Below, in pieces: positions 17,146 to 25,934 of a stretch of DNA of 64,000 nt. A model generated the notes under the pieces. That model did no database searches. It was given only the letters and a program-made list of their open reading frames with translations, and was not told where the DNA came from. This stretch comes from Kaustia mangrovi (lineage in GTDB: Bacteria; Pseudomonadota; Alphaproteobacteria; Rhizobiales; Im1). Numbering within the stretch: position 1 is the stretch's first letter; the number at the start of each line of letters is the position of its first letter. Location of the stretch: the NCBI RefSeq assembly GCF_015482775.1, contig NZ_CP058214.1:2064272-2128271 (forward strand). Direction: 5' to 3'. Position numbers and translations under genes: made by a program.

Positions 17146-19416
17146 TCAGCGGACCTCGATCATGGCGCGGCTCAACACCTTCGGCCCGGCGAGATCGAGC
17201 AGCCGGACCTCGTAGAAGCCGGGCTTGTCGGGCATGGTGAAAGACAGCGGCGGCCCGTCGCCGGCCGCCTTGGCCTCGATCCAGGTGAAATCCGCCTGGT
17301 TGCTCTCGGCGAGCGCGACACGCTGGCGGCCGCTCGTGGAGGACGACGTCCACGAAACCTCGACCGTCTCGCCGGGCGCGGCCCGCTCCGGCACGTCGAG
17401 AGAGCCGCCCGTATCGAGCGGCGCGGTCTCCGCCACCACCTCCACGGTTGTGCGCGCGAGCGTGCGGCGCCCCTCGTCCAGCACGTAGCGCACCTCGTAG
17501 AGGCCCGTCTCCTCCGGCGCCTTCAGCGTGACGGCGTCGTGGTCCCGGACCCGCTTGTGGGTCTTCACCTCGCGCTCCGCGGTGCCGGCGGGAACGATGG
17601 TCACGATATCGCGTCCGCTCGGCGCCTCGCCGTCCCAGCGAACCTCGATGTCGCCTTTGGCGCGCACCGTTTCCGTCGCCGTCAGCGAAATCGACGGCTC
17701 GGTGAGCTCGATGCCGGCCGAGGCGAGCGTGCGCCGGCCCTCGTCCAGCACATAGCGCACCTCGTAGAGACCCGGCTTCGACGGCGCCCGCAGCGTGCCC
17801 TCCGACGCCTCGCGCACGCGCAGATGGTTCTCCACCGTGCCCTCCTTCGCGCCAGCCGGAACGATGGTCACCATGTCCCGCCCGGCAACCGCATTGCCCC
17901 AGCTCACAGGAACGGAGGATCCGACGATCGCCGTCTCAGGGGCGGAGACCGTCGCCTGCGCCTCGGTCAGCTCGACTGGGGCTGTGGCCAATGTCCGCCG
18001 GCCCTCGTCCAGCACGTAGCGCACCTCGTACAGACCCGGCTTCGACGGAGCCCGCAGCGTGCCTTCCGACGCCTCGCGCACGCGCAGATGATTCTCCACC
18101 GTGCCCTCCTTCGCGCCAGCCGGAACGATGGTCACCATGTCCCGCCCGGCAACCGCACTGCCCCAGCTCACAGGAACGGAGGACCCGACGACCGCCGTCT
18201 CAGGGGCGGAGACCGTCGCCTGCGCCTCGGTCAGCTCGACTGGGGCTGTGGCCAATGTCCGCCGGCCCTCGTCCAGCACGTAGCGCACCTCGTACAGACC
18301 CGGCTTCGACGGCGCCCGCAGCGTGCCCTCCGACGCCTCGCGCACGCGCAGATGGTTCTCCACCGTGCCCTCCTTCGCGCCAGCCGGAACGATGGTCACC
18401 ATGTCCCGCCCGGCAACCGCACTGCCCCAGCTCACCGGAACGGAGGACCCGACGACCGCCGTCTCAGGCGCCGTTACGGCGACCTCGGCCTCGACGGCCT
18501 CCAGGGTCGCGCGCCCCGCGACCGTGCGGCCCTCGTCGCGCACATAGCGCACCTCGTAGAGACCGGGTTCGGCAGGCACACGCAGCGAGCCCGAGGTGGC
18601 ATCGCGCACACGCAGATGGTTCTCGACCTCCCTGTCCTCGGCACCCTTGGGGACGATGGTCACGATATCGCGCCCCGCCAGTGTCTCGCTCCAGCTCACA
18701 TCGACATTGCTGCCGACCGTCGCCGTCTCCGGGGCCATGACCCCGACCTCCGCCGGCTCGGGCTCGGGTTCCGGCTCCGGCGCGCTGGCAACCGCGCTGC
18801 TCACCTCGCCCAGCGCCTCGTTGAGCTCGCCGGCATTGCCCGCCGCGATGAACCGGCCGCCAGTGCGCTCCGCGATACAGGCGAGCGAGGCCTGCTCCTC
18901 CGCGCTGCCGAGCCCGAAGCCGATGACATGGGCGGTGAAGCCGATCCCGCTGCGCTCCAGCTTGTCGGCGAGCGCGCAGGGGTTCCGGTTGCAACTCTCG
19001 ATCCCATCGGAGATGACGACCACCGTCGCCGGATTGTCGCGATAGGCGAGCTCCTCGGCGGCCTGCTCGATGGCCGATGTCAGGGGCGTCTTGCCCCGCG
19101 GCACGATCGCGCGGACCCTCGACAGGAATGCCGCCCGGTCGACGCGGCCGGGCGCGATGAGCGTCTCGATATCGGTGCAATCCCCCTCCCGGCGATGGCC
19201 GTAGGCCATGAGGCCGAGATTGGTCTTGTCCGTCCAGTCGCCCATCAGGCTTTCCATGGCATCGCGGGCGATCTCGATCTTCGCCGTGCCGTCGATCTGA
19301 CCCCACATGGAGTTGGAGCCATCGAACACGACCATGACATCGTCGACCGCCTGGGCGCTGCCCGCGGTGATCGCCGTGAAGCAGACAGCGGCAATGGCGG
19401 AAATTGCGCGCTTCAT
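17146..19416 (-). CDS. Secreted VWA-domain protein with six 88-residue repeats
   Basis: 756 residues. A signal peptide ends at AQA (23); the von Willebrand A domain (about 25-210) has a complete metal site (MIDAS): FDGSNSMWG at 31-39, the threonine of KTPLTSA (110) and the ISDGIES loop (135-141). A Pro-Glu linker (213-222) leads to six beta-rich modules whose SW/RW tryptophans fall at residues 242, 330, 418, 506, 594 and 689, that is an 88-residue period for the first five. Each module carries GRDMVTIVPAGA, ENHLRVRE and GLYEVRYVLDEGRRTLA. The protein should be periplasmic or secreted and bind a protein partner. Strong ribosome site GAGGAGAA. Confidence 0.85.
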   Translation of the reverse strand: MKRAISAIAAVCFTAITAGSAQAVDDVMVVFDGSNSMWGQIDGTAKIEIARDAMESLMGDWTDKTNLGLMAYGHRREGDCTDIETLIAPGRVDRAAFLSRVRAIVPRGKTPLTSAIEQAAEELAYRDNPATVVVISDGIESCNRNPCALADKLERSGIGFTAHVIGFGLGSAEEQASLACIAERTGGRFIAAGNAGELNEALGEVSSAVASAPEPEPEPEPAEVGVMAPETATVGSNVDVSWSETLAGRDIVTIVPKGAEDREVENHLRVRDATSGSLRVPAEPGLYEVRYVRDEGRTVAGRATLEAVEAEVAVTAPETAVVGSSVPVSWGSAVAGRDMVTIVPAGAKEGTVENHLRVREASEGTLRAPSKPGLYEVRYVLDEGRRTLATAPVELTEAQATVSAPETAVVGSSVPVSWGSAVAGRDMVTIVPAGAKEGTVENHLRVREASEGTLRAPSKPGLYEVRYVLDEGRRTLATAPVELTEAQATVSAPETAIVGSSVPVSWGNAVAGRDMVTIVPAGAKEGTVENHLRVREASEGTLRAPSKPGLYEVRYVLDEGRRTLASAGIELTEPSISLTATETVRAKGDIEVRWDGEAPSGRDIVTIVPAGTAEREVKTHKRVRDHDAVTLKAPEETGLYEVRYVLDEGRRTLARTTVEVVAETAPLDTGGSLDVPERAAPGETVEVSWTSSSTSGRQRVALAESNQADFTWIEAKAAGDGPPLSFTMPDKPGFYEVRLLDLAGPKVLSRAMIEVR
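17677..18468 (-). repeat. Three near-identical 264-bp tandem repeats inside the VWA gene
   Basis: Units at 18205-18468, 17941-18204 and 17677-17940 encode modules 2, 3 and 4. By eye the nucleotide sequence of the first two is almost identical, including synonymous positions, and the third differs at only a few sites, mainly at its end; modules 1, 5 and 6 are clearly older. This is recent in-frame tandem duplication or ongoing gene conversion, so copy number may differ among strains. Confidence 0.9.
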
Positions 19417-19468
19417 TGTCGGTTCTCCTCGTTGTCGGTTCCGGAATCCGGTTAGCCTGGACCGCCCC

Positions 19469-20455
19469 CTAGCCGGCCGAGGCCGCCGTGCCGGTGCTCT
19501 CGCGACCGGGCGTCACATGCGACAGCGCCTGCTCCTTCAGGCTGCGGAACTTGCCGGAGAGCTGCTCGAGCTTCGCGTCCCAGGCCGGATCGGGCGCCTG
19601 CCCCTCGATGGTGCGGAAATAAACCTCCATCATGCAGGCGATGGCGAAGGGCTCCAGCAGCGCCACCTTCACGCTCCAGGCGAACAGCAGCGCGAAGACG
19701 AGACCGCCCGCCGACCACGCGCCGGGAATAAGGTAGACCGCGAGCGCCGCCGGGGCGAGCATGACCAGGAATACCACGAAGGACAGGCCGTAGACGATCA
19801 GCGCGAGCCAGGCGGCATTCTTCAGCATGGGCTTGTAGTTCTGCCCATAGAGGACGAGGCCGACGCGCGCCGATTCCCAGGCATTGGTCGAACCGGTGCG
19901 GATCGCATAGGCAAGGATTACCTCGTCGATGAAACCGATGGCAATACGCAGGAAGGCGTGCAGCACGGCCACGACCTGCTGGCCGCCGGGGATCGGCAGC
20001 ATGCCGACAATGCCGCGCACCAGCCCCGTGATCGCGCGCAACACGCCGGCGATGAGCTGGTCTATGCCGAACAGCACATTGGCCTGCCCGAACCGTTCGG
20101 TGACGACCGCCCGGGCATGCGCGATCTGCGACCGGCCCTCCGGCATCTGCCGGCCGTCGAGAAGCTCCACCAGCACGGCGATATGGCCGGCCTTCACCAT
20201 GTAGAGCAGATAGCTGCGCAGGAGATACATCACCGCGCCGACCGCGCCGAAGCCGATCAGACCGCCCCAGAAGGTAGTGCTGGCCTGGAAGTCCGGGTCG
20301 CCGAACCCGCCGACGCCCCAGCCGATCCCGGCGCCCAGCCCGGTGACGAGGATATAGGCCAGCGTGATGGCGAAATAGACGGCGAGCCTCAGAAGCACGA
20401 ATGGCAGGGTCTTGCCCATCAGGCCGAGCGCCCGCGTAATCGAGAAATCCCACAT
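19469..20455 (-). CDS. Multi-pass membrane protein of unknown function
   Basis: 328 residues, not recognised. Hydrophobic segments at about 20-50, 60-85, 128-150, 165-185, 213-240 and 245-270 suggest five to six membrane helices; residues 275-328 are a soluble, charged tail (WDAKLEQLSGKFRSLKEQ). Glycine-rich helix GLGAGIGWGVGGFGDP follows the first segment. It lies 52 bases after (upstream in transcription of) the VWA gene on the same strand, so the two are probably co-transcribed. No enzymatic or transport motif was seen. Confidence 0.6.
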   Translation of the reverse strand: MWDFSITRALGLMGKTLPFVLLRLAVYFAITLAYILVTGLGAGIGWGVGGFGDPDFQASTTFWGGLIGFGAVGAVMYLLRSYLLYMVKAGHIAVLVELLDGRQMPEGRSQIAHARAVVTERFGQANVLFGIDQLIAGVLRAITGLVRGIVGMLPIPGGQQVVAVLHAFLRIAIGFIDEVILAYAIRTGSTNAWESARVGLVLYGQNYKPMLKNAAWLALIVYGLSFVVFLVMLAPAALAVYLIPGAWSAGGLVFALLFAWSVKVALLEPFAIACMMEVYFRTIEGQAPDPAWDAKLEQLSGKFRSLKEQALSHVTPGRESTGTAASAG

Positions 20456-20768
20456 TGGCGGCTTGCTCCTCCAACCGTTTGCCCCGCCTGCTTAGACCGG
20501 CCGGACGGACGAGCGCCCCGTTCGAACGGAGGGGGCGGCGCATCGAGGGCCATGCTAGGGGAGATCTGTCCGATTGTTGCGGCATCTGCTCTCTCTCTTC
20601 CGGCCGGCCGCCCCCGGGACTGCCATCCCGGGGGCGGCCGGAGGTCGAGCGGACCGGCACAGCCTGATCGGACACGGGGGCGCGGCAAGCCTCTTGAATT
20701 CGGACAACCGGACGGATTTGATGCGAAGCGAGATACAGATCACGCGGCGATCCGGCTCGAGACCGACC
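20456..20768. promoter_or_regulatory. Divergent intergenic region with 16-bp perfect hairpin
   Basis: Region between the divergent membrane-protein and response-regulator genes. It holds a perfect 16-bp inverted repeat, arms at 20604-20619 and 20626-20641 (CCGGCCGCCCCCGGGA and its complement) around the 6-base loop CTGCCA. It is not followed by a T-run in either direction, so it is more likely an RNA structure or operator than a terminator. Promoter boxes were not assigned. Confidence 0.45.
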
Positions 20769-21845
20769 ATGCGCGACGAGAACAAGCCGGTCATATTGTG
20801 CGTGGAGGACGAGCCCGACCTTCTCGCCGATATCGGCGCGGAACTCGCGGCCGCCGGCTACGAGCCGGTGCTCGCCGCCGACGGACTCGAGGCGCTCTCG
20901 ATCCTGGAGACGACGGCGCCGGCGCTCATCCTGTGCGACATCACCATGCCGCGCATCGGGGGCTACGAGCTCCTGCGCTCGTTCCGCACGAGGCGGCCGG
21001 ACCTCGCCGACGTCCCCTTCATATTCCTCACCGCACTCGGCGAGCGCGAGGAGATGATCTCCGCCAAGGTCGCCGGCGTCGACGACTATCTGGTCAAGCC
21101 CGTCGATTTCGACCTGATGCTCGCCTCCATAGACGCGCGCCTGCGACAGGTCGCACGGATGAGGGCGAAATCCGACCGCGAGATGGAGGATCTGCGCCGC
21201 GCCATCTCCGCCCTGCCGGATGGCGACGCGGCCTGGAGTCGCGCCACGGCCCGCGCGCTCGACCTCATCGCGCTCGGCGTCGTTCTGGTGGACATGGACG
21301 GCCGGGTCGTGTTCGCCAACGGCGTGGCGCGGGCCTTCTCGCGCGACAGGGACGGGCTCGCGGTCGCCCGCGCGGTCGAACCCGACGACCCGGCCGCGGC
21401 CCGCGCGCTGCGGGCGGCCATATCGGACGCCGCCGCCGCGGCCCGCGCCGGCGAGGATTTCCGGCGCGGCCTCCCGGTCGGGCGCGGCGCGGGCGGCCAG
21501 GACATGATCGCCCATGTCTGCTCGCTTTCGGCGGACCGGCCGGCCGGCGCCGACAAGCCGGCCGTCGCCATCTTCCTGTCCGATCCCGGCCGGCGCCCGC
21601 AGATATCGGGAGACCGTCTCGCCCCGCTCTTCGGGCTGACGCCGGCGGAGGCGGAGATCGCGCTCCTCCTGACCGAAGGCTGCCGGCGCGAAGAGATCGC
21701 CGAGCGGCTCGGCATCTCCCACACGACGGTCGCCTTCCACATGCGCAACCTCTTCCAGAAGACGGACACCAACCGGCAGGCCGATCTCGTGGCGGTGATC
21801 CTCGTCGGTCTCGGGCCGATCCTGCCCGACGCCACCGGGGAATAG
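20769..21845 (+). CDS. Response regulator with PAS-like linker and LuxR-type DNA-binding domain
   Basis: 358 residues. The receiver domain (about 8-128) has the acidic pocket VEDEPD (12-17), the phospho-acceptor Asp57 in LILCDITMPRIGGYE, and the conserved Lys110 in YLVKPVDFD. Residues about 165-280 resemble a PAS module (LGVVLVDMDGRVVFANGVA), and the C-terminus (about 290-350) is a LuxR-type helix-turn-helix: LFGLTPAEAEIALLLTEG, EEIAERLGISHTTVAFHMRN and KTDTNRQADLV. No kinase gene is adjacent; the nearest sensor kinase is at 15133-16482. A Met at 20721 would add 16 residues; the one at 20769 starts just before the receiver fold and was preferred. Confidence 0.85.
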   Translation: MRDENKPVILCVEDEPDLLADIGAELAAAGYEPVLAADGLEALSILETTAPALILCDITMPRIGGYELLRSFRTRRPDLADVPFIFLTALGEREEMISAKVAGVDDYLVKPVDFDLMLASIDARLRQVARMRAKSDREMEDLRRAISALPDGDAAWSRATARALDLIALGVVLVDMDGRVVFANGVARAFSRDRDGLAVARAVEPDDPAAARALRAAISDAAAAARAGEDFRRGLPVGRGAGGQDMIAHVCSLSADRPAGADKPAVAIFLSDPGRRPQISGDRLAPLFGLTPAEAEIALLLTEGCRREEIAERLGISHTTVAFHMRNLFQKTDTNRQADLVAVILVGLGPILPDATGE

Positions 21846-21917
21846 CCCGCCTCCCCGCCCGGCATCCCCCGAGCCGCCCGTCAACGCCAGCCTCCCGAAG
21901 ATCATCCGGAGTACACC

Positions 21918-22511
21918 ATGCCGACATCCCTGATCGCCATCGTGCTCATCGCCGCCGCCGTGTTCGCCTATATCTGGTACGCCACGCTCATCCGGCGGCG
22001 GAACAAGGCGCAGGAAGCCCTGTCCTCCATCGACGTCCAGCTGCGCAAGCGCCACGACCTGCTGCCCAACGTGCTCAAGCTCGCCGACCGGTTCATGGCG
22101 CATGAGCGCGACCTCCTCGCCCGCGTCACCGCGCTGCGCAACGACGCCCAGAAGCCCTACGACCCGTCGAAGGGCGAGGAGGTGCGACGGCATCTGGAGT
22201 CGGAAGGCGCGCTGCAATCCGGCCTGCGCCAGCTCTTCGCGGTGGCGGAGAACTATCCCGACCTGCGCTCCAGCGAGACCGTGCTCGAGGCGCAACGCAG
22301 CTTCAACGAGGTGGAGGGGCATATCGCGGCGGCGCGGCGCTTCTACAACGCCGCGGTGACGAGCCTCAACACCGCGATCCAGATCCCGCCGGGCTCGCTG
22401 ATCGCGGCCATGGCGCGCGTGGAGCCCATGCCGTTCTTCGAGATCGAGGACGAGGCCGCGCGCCAGCCGGTCGATGCCGACGCCTATCTGAGCCGCGCGC
22501 CGGCGGACTGA
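21918..22511 (+). CDS. lemA: LemA-family protein
   Basis: 197 residues. One N-terminal membrane helix (about 4-22, LIAIVLIAAAVFAYIWYATL) is followed by a helical-bundle domain with the family patterns RRRNKAQEALSSIDVQLRKR, HDLLPNVLKLADRFMAHE, ENYPDLRSSETVLEAQRS and the near-invariant ARRFYNAAVTSLNTAIQI. LemA proteins are membrane-anchored with a debated role in envelope or two-component functions. A DUF3137 gene follows after 31 bases, a common pairing. Confidence 0.93.
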   Translation: MPTSLIAIVLIAAAVFAYIWYATLIRRRNKAQEALSSIDVQLRKRHDLLPNVLKLADRFMAHERDLLARVTALRNDAQKPYDPSKGEEVRRHLESEGALQSGLRQLFAVAENYPDLRSSETVLEAQRSFNEVEGHIAAARRFYNAAVTSLNTAIQIPPGSLIAAMARVEPMPFFEIEDEAARQPVDADAYLSRAPAD

Positions 22512-22542
22512 CGCACAGGACGAACCGAGGGGGGACCCCGAA

Positions 22543-23529
22543 ATGAGCGTTTCGCAGGACGAGGCCAATCCCTATGCGCAGGGGTTCGACCGCTATTATG
22601 CGCACGAGGTCGCACCCGCGCTGGAGAAGCTCGAGGACCGGCGCCGAGCGGGCGCCCACGGGGTGATCGCGCTATGCATCCTCGCCGCGCTCGGCCCCCT
22701 GGCCGTTTTCGGCGGCGAGGCGCTGTCCAGCCTGACGGGACTCCGCGCCGACATCTTCCAGTTCGGCGGCTTTGCCGTCCTGTTCGGTGCGGTGGTCGGG
22801 GCCGTCTATGTCTACAAACGCGTCCACGGGGCCTTCAAGGACGTGCTCGTCGGCAAGACCTGCGACTTTCTCGGCCTCGATTTCCAGGCGAAGGACTTCT
22901 CCTTCCCGCTCGACCGCTTCCGGGCGGCGCGCATTGTCCCCGACCATGACAAACGCACACTGGAGGACCGGATCTCCGGCGAGCATGCCGGCGTCCCCTT
23001 CGAGCTCTGCGAGGCCCGGCTCAAGAAGACCAGGACGGAACGCGACAATGACGGGAACACACAGACCGAGACCGTCGACGTGTTCCAGGGACTCCTGCTG
23101 ATCTACAGGTTTCCCAAGCGCTTCAACGGCCGCACCGTGGTCGTGCCAGACCTGACCTGGCTCGGCAACAAGCTCGGCGGCATGGGCCACGAGGGCGATC
23201 GCGTGACGCTCGAGGACGTGCGCTTCGAGCGCCAGTTCGAGGTCTATTCCGACGACCAGGTGGAGGCCCGCTACCTCCTCACACCGCGCTTCATGGAGCG
23301 GCTGACGGAACTGGCCGGCCAGTTCGGCAACCCGCGCGGCCTGTCGCTGGCCTTCGACGGCCAGGACCTCCTGATCGCGGTGCGCAGCAAGGAGGACCGG
23401 TTCGAGGGCGGCCACATCTTCAAAAGCTTCCTCGAGCGCGAGCGCGCGGAGGAACTCCTCGACGAGCTCGCCCTCGTCTTCGAGATCGTCGACATCCTCA
23501 ACCTCGCCGACCGGAGCGGCGCGGCCTAA
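22543..23529 (+). CDS. DUF3137 membrane protein
   Basis: 328 residues. Two membrane helices (about 40-62 and 72-90) follow a short soluble head; the remaining cytosolic part carries DUF3137 features such as YKRVHGAFKDVLVGKTCDFL, VPFELCEARLKKTRTERDND, VFQGLLLIYRFPKRFNGRTVV and RYLLTPRFMERLTEL. Function unknown; the family is almost always next to LemA, as here, so both are probably one membrane module. The stop codon overlaps that of the convergent gene downstream by a few bases. Confidence 0.85.
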   Translation: MSVSQDEANPYAQGFDRYYAHEVAPALEKLEDRRRAGAHGVIALCILAALGPLAVFGGEALSSLTGLRADIFQFGGFAVLFGAVVGAVYVYKRVHGAFKDVLVGKTCDFLGLDFQAKDFSFPLDRFRAARIVPDHDKRTLEDRISGEHAGVPFELCEARLKKTRTERDNDGNTQTETVDVFQGLLLIYRFPKRFNGRTVVVPDLTWLGNKLGGMGHEGDRVTLEDVRFERQFEVYSDDQVEARYLLTPRFMERLTELAGQFGNPRGLSLAFDGQDLLIAVRSKEDRFEGGHIFKSFLERERAEELLDELALVFEIVDILNLADRSGAA

Positions 23530-24482
23530 CCCTGCGAGGGGGAGGATACCGCGCTCGCCGGGCGGTCCACGGCCTCGCGCATGCGCGCGACCGTCCTGCG
23601 GTCGATATCCATCACCCGGCCGGCCGCATCGTCCTGTTGATAGTCGCGCAGCACCCGGGTCACCCCGTCGAGCACCTCTTGCGCCGGCAGGTCCGGATTC
23701 TCCAGGCCGATATTGTGCCTGAGCGCATGGACCACCGACCGCCTGAGGTTCAGCGATCCCGCAAGCTCCGCATTGACTTCCCTCGCCTGACCGTCCGGCT
23801 CGTCGGGATAGGCATAGGAGGTCTGCGACCAGGACAGGTTGATCCCGAGCGCCTGGCGCATCTTGCCGACGGACAGGGGCGCGATACCGAGCTGCCTGGC
23901 GATCTCGACATTGTGGCCGGGTTTCCGAAGATGACGGGCGATGCCGGCGGCGACATTGTGGGCCGGCTGTTTCGGATCCGTCAGCCGCAGCGCGTCGCGG
24001 ACCGTCCTCAAGGTCGTGCCGTCCACATGCAGTTGCGCGCACAGCCGCCGTTCGACCGGATCGAGCCTGGCCGGCCCGTCCGTGGATGTCGAGGGCTGGT
24101 CGTCGTCGGGCGACAGCAAACCGCTCACGATACTATTGATCTGCACGGCATGCGGCGTGGCACGGAACGCTGCAAGAGCCCCCGCGGGATCGGGCCAGCG
24201 ATCGAGGTCGCTCTCCTCATCCGCATCCAACACGCCGTCGAGGATCTCCGAGAGGCTCCGCGCATTCTCGTCCGGCCGGACGGCATCGGTCTCCATGGCC
24301 TCGCCGCCAGGTTCGGCGGTCGCCTGCTCCTGCTGCTGGAACAGGGGCATGACAGGATCGCGGCGGACCGGAGGCGTGTCCAGCGCCGGGGTTTGCCTGT
24401 CCCGGCGGGAAGAGGAGGGCGAGCCAACGGCCTGGCCGCCCTGCTCCGATTGCGGCTGCGGCGATCCTGTAATACGCATCAT
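23526..24482 (-). CDS. Unrecognised soluble protein with an internal 93-residue-period duplication
   Basis: 318 residues from the ATG at 24482 (AGAGG ribosome site; a TTG 17 codons upstream is an unlikely alternative). The first 70 residues are polar and disordered-looking (Gln/Ser/Pro-rich), 70-130 acidic. Residues 151-212 and 244-305 align without gaps at an offset of 93: L-T-D-P-x-x-P-A at 167-174 matches L-E-N-P-x-x-P-A at 260-267, GIARHLR matches GVTRVLR, and SVGKMRQAL matches TVARMREAV. The latter segments look like recognition helices of helix-turn-helix folds. There is no signal peptide or membrane helix. It could be a DNA- or protein-binding helical repeat protein; no family was recognised. 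Confidence 0.6.
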   Translation of the reverse strand: MMRITGSPQPQSEQGGQAVGSPSSSRRDRQTPALDTPPVRRDPVMPLFQQQEQATAEPGGEAMETDAVRPDENARSLSEILDGVLDADEESDLDRWPDPAGALAAFRATPHAVQINSIVSGLLSPDDDQPSTSTDGPARLDPVERRLCAQLHVDGTTLRTVRDALRLTDPKQPAHNVAAGIARHLRKPGHNVEIARQLGIAPLSVGKMRQALGINLSWSQTSYAYPDEPDGQAREVNAELAGSLNLRRSVVHALRHNIGLENPDLPAQEVLDGVTRVLRDYQQDDAAGRVMDIDRRTVARMREAVDRPASAVSSPSQG

Positions 24483-24654
24483 GATGGAGACCTCTCTGTT
24501 GTCTGCGCCGCTATGCCAGCATGCACTGCGCAAATGACAGAGTCGGTTTTTCCGATCATTCTCGCCGAGCGGCCGGAGGAAACGGGAAGACGGGGGCTAT
24601 GGGCAGATCGCGAGGCGACACCACGATGACGGAGCGGACGACGGAGACCTGCCG

Positions 24655-25929
24655 ATGAGCGCCTTCCGCTTCCTGCACGCCGCCGATATCCATCTCGACA
24701 GCCCGCTCAGGGGGCTGTCCGGACAGGAGGGCGAGGCGGTCGAGCGCGTGCGCACCGCCACGCGCTCCGCCCTCGACCAGCTCGTCGGCACCGCGATTGC
24801 CGAGCGCGTCGACTTCCTCGTCATCGCCGGCGACGTCTATGACGGCGACTGGCGCGACTACAAGACCGGCCTGTTCTTCGCCCGCCAGATGGGCCGGCTC
24901 AACGCCGCCGGCATCCCGGTCTATCTCCTGCACGGCAACCACGACGCGGAAAGCCAGATCACCAGGCGCCTCGAGCTGCCCGACAACGTCCATGTCTTCG
25001 GCACGCGCAAGCCGGAGACCTTCGCGATCGAGGCGCTCGGCGTGGCGCTCCACGGACAGGGCTTCCGCCAGCGCGATGTGACCGACAATCTCGCGCTGTC
25101 CTATCCCGAGCCCACCCCCGGCGCCTTCAATATCGGCGTGCTCCATACCGGGCTCGGCGGCCTGGAGGGCCATGCGAACTATGCGCCCTGCACGCTCGAC
25201 GACCTCCTGAACAGGGGATACGACTACTGGGCGCTCGGCCATGTGCACGGGCGCGCCGTCCTGCATGAGCGGCCATATGTCGTCTTCCCGGGCAATCTCC
25301 AGGGGCGGCATGTGCGCGAGACCGGCGCGAAGGGCGCATGCCTCGTCACGGTCGAGGACGGCGCAGTCGCCGATCTCGACATCGTGGCCTGCGACGTGGT
25401 GCGCTGGGCCGTGCTCGCCGTCCCGCTCGAGGGCGCCGATAGCATGGGCGCCGTCACCGACCGGATCCGCGATGCCCTCGACGCCGCGATCTCCGAGGAG
25501 GCCGACGGCAGGCTCCTCGCCTGCCGCGTCGTCCTGGAGGGCCGCACCGCGCTCCATGTCCGGCTCGTCGCCGCCGCCGAGCACCTTCTGGCGGAGGCCC
25601 GCGCGGGCGCGCTCGGCCTCGGCGACGGTCTCGCCTGGGTGGAGAAGGTCGTCGTCGAGACCGCACCGACCGTCGATCCGCAGACGCTGGCCCGACGGGA
25701 GGATGCGGTCGGCGAGCTGCAGCGTATGCTGCAGGAGGCGCCCGCCGACCGGGAGCTCCTGTCGAGGATCGAGGGCGATATCGGGGAGCTCGTGCGGCGC
25801 CTGCCGCATGAGGTGCGCGCGGAGATCGACGACCGGACGCTCCGGGCCGCCGCCGAGGGCGACTACGCCGCGCTCATCGGCGCGGTCTCCCCCTATCTCT
25901 CCGCCCGGCTGACCGCGGAGGAGGGATAG
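24655..25929 (+). CDS. SbcD/YhaO-like metallophosphoesterase (DNA exonuclease family)
   Basis: 424 residues. The N-terminal calcineurin-type phosphoesterase domain (about 4-240) shows every metal motif: HAADIHLDS (Asp11, His13), IAGDVYDGDW, LHGNHDAESQ and GHVHGRAVL. The C-terminal 180 residues resemble YhaO, the Gram-positive and proteobacterial SbcD relative, including a helical capping domain. The gene is followed after 5 bases by an SbcC-like ATPase, so they should form a nuclease-ATPase complex acting on DNA ends or blocked ends. Confidence 0.86.
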   Translation: MSAFRFLHAADIHLDSPLRGLSGQEGEAVERVRTATRSALDQLVGTAIAERVDFLVIAGDVYDGDWRDYKTGLFFARQMGRLNAAGIPVYLLHGNHDAESQITRRLELPDNVHVFGTRKPETFAIEALGVALHGQGFRQRDVTDNLALSYPEPTPGAFNIGVLHTGLGGLEGHANYAPCTLDDLLNRGYDYWALGHVHGRAVLHERPYVVFPGNLQGRHVRETGAKGACLVTVEDGAVADLDIVACDVVRWAVLAVPLEGADSMGAVTDRIRDALDAAISEEADGRLLACRVVLEGRTALHVRLVAAAEHLLAEARAGALGLGDGLAWVEKVVVETAPTVDPQTLARREDAVGELQRMLQEAPADRELLSRIEGDIGELVRRLPHEVRAEIDDRTLRAAAEGDYAALIGAVSPYLSARLTAEEG

Positions 25930-25934
25930 GCCCC

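Noticed and set aside
19452-22568. A 1038-residue minus-strand open frame across lemA and the response regulator
   Set aside because: It covers four genes with clear family motifs in other frames; the translation is Arg/Gly/Ala-rich and meaningless.
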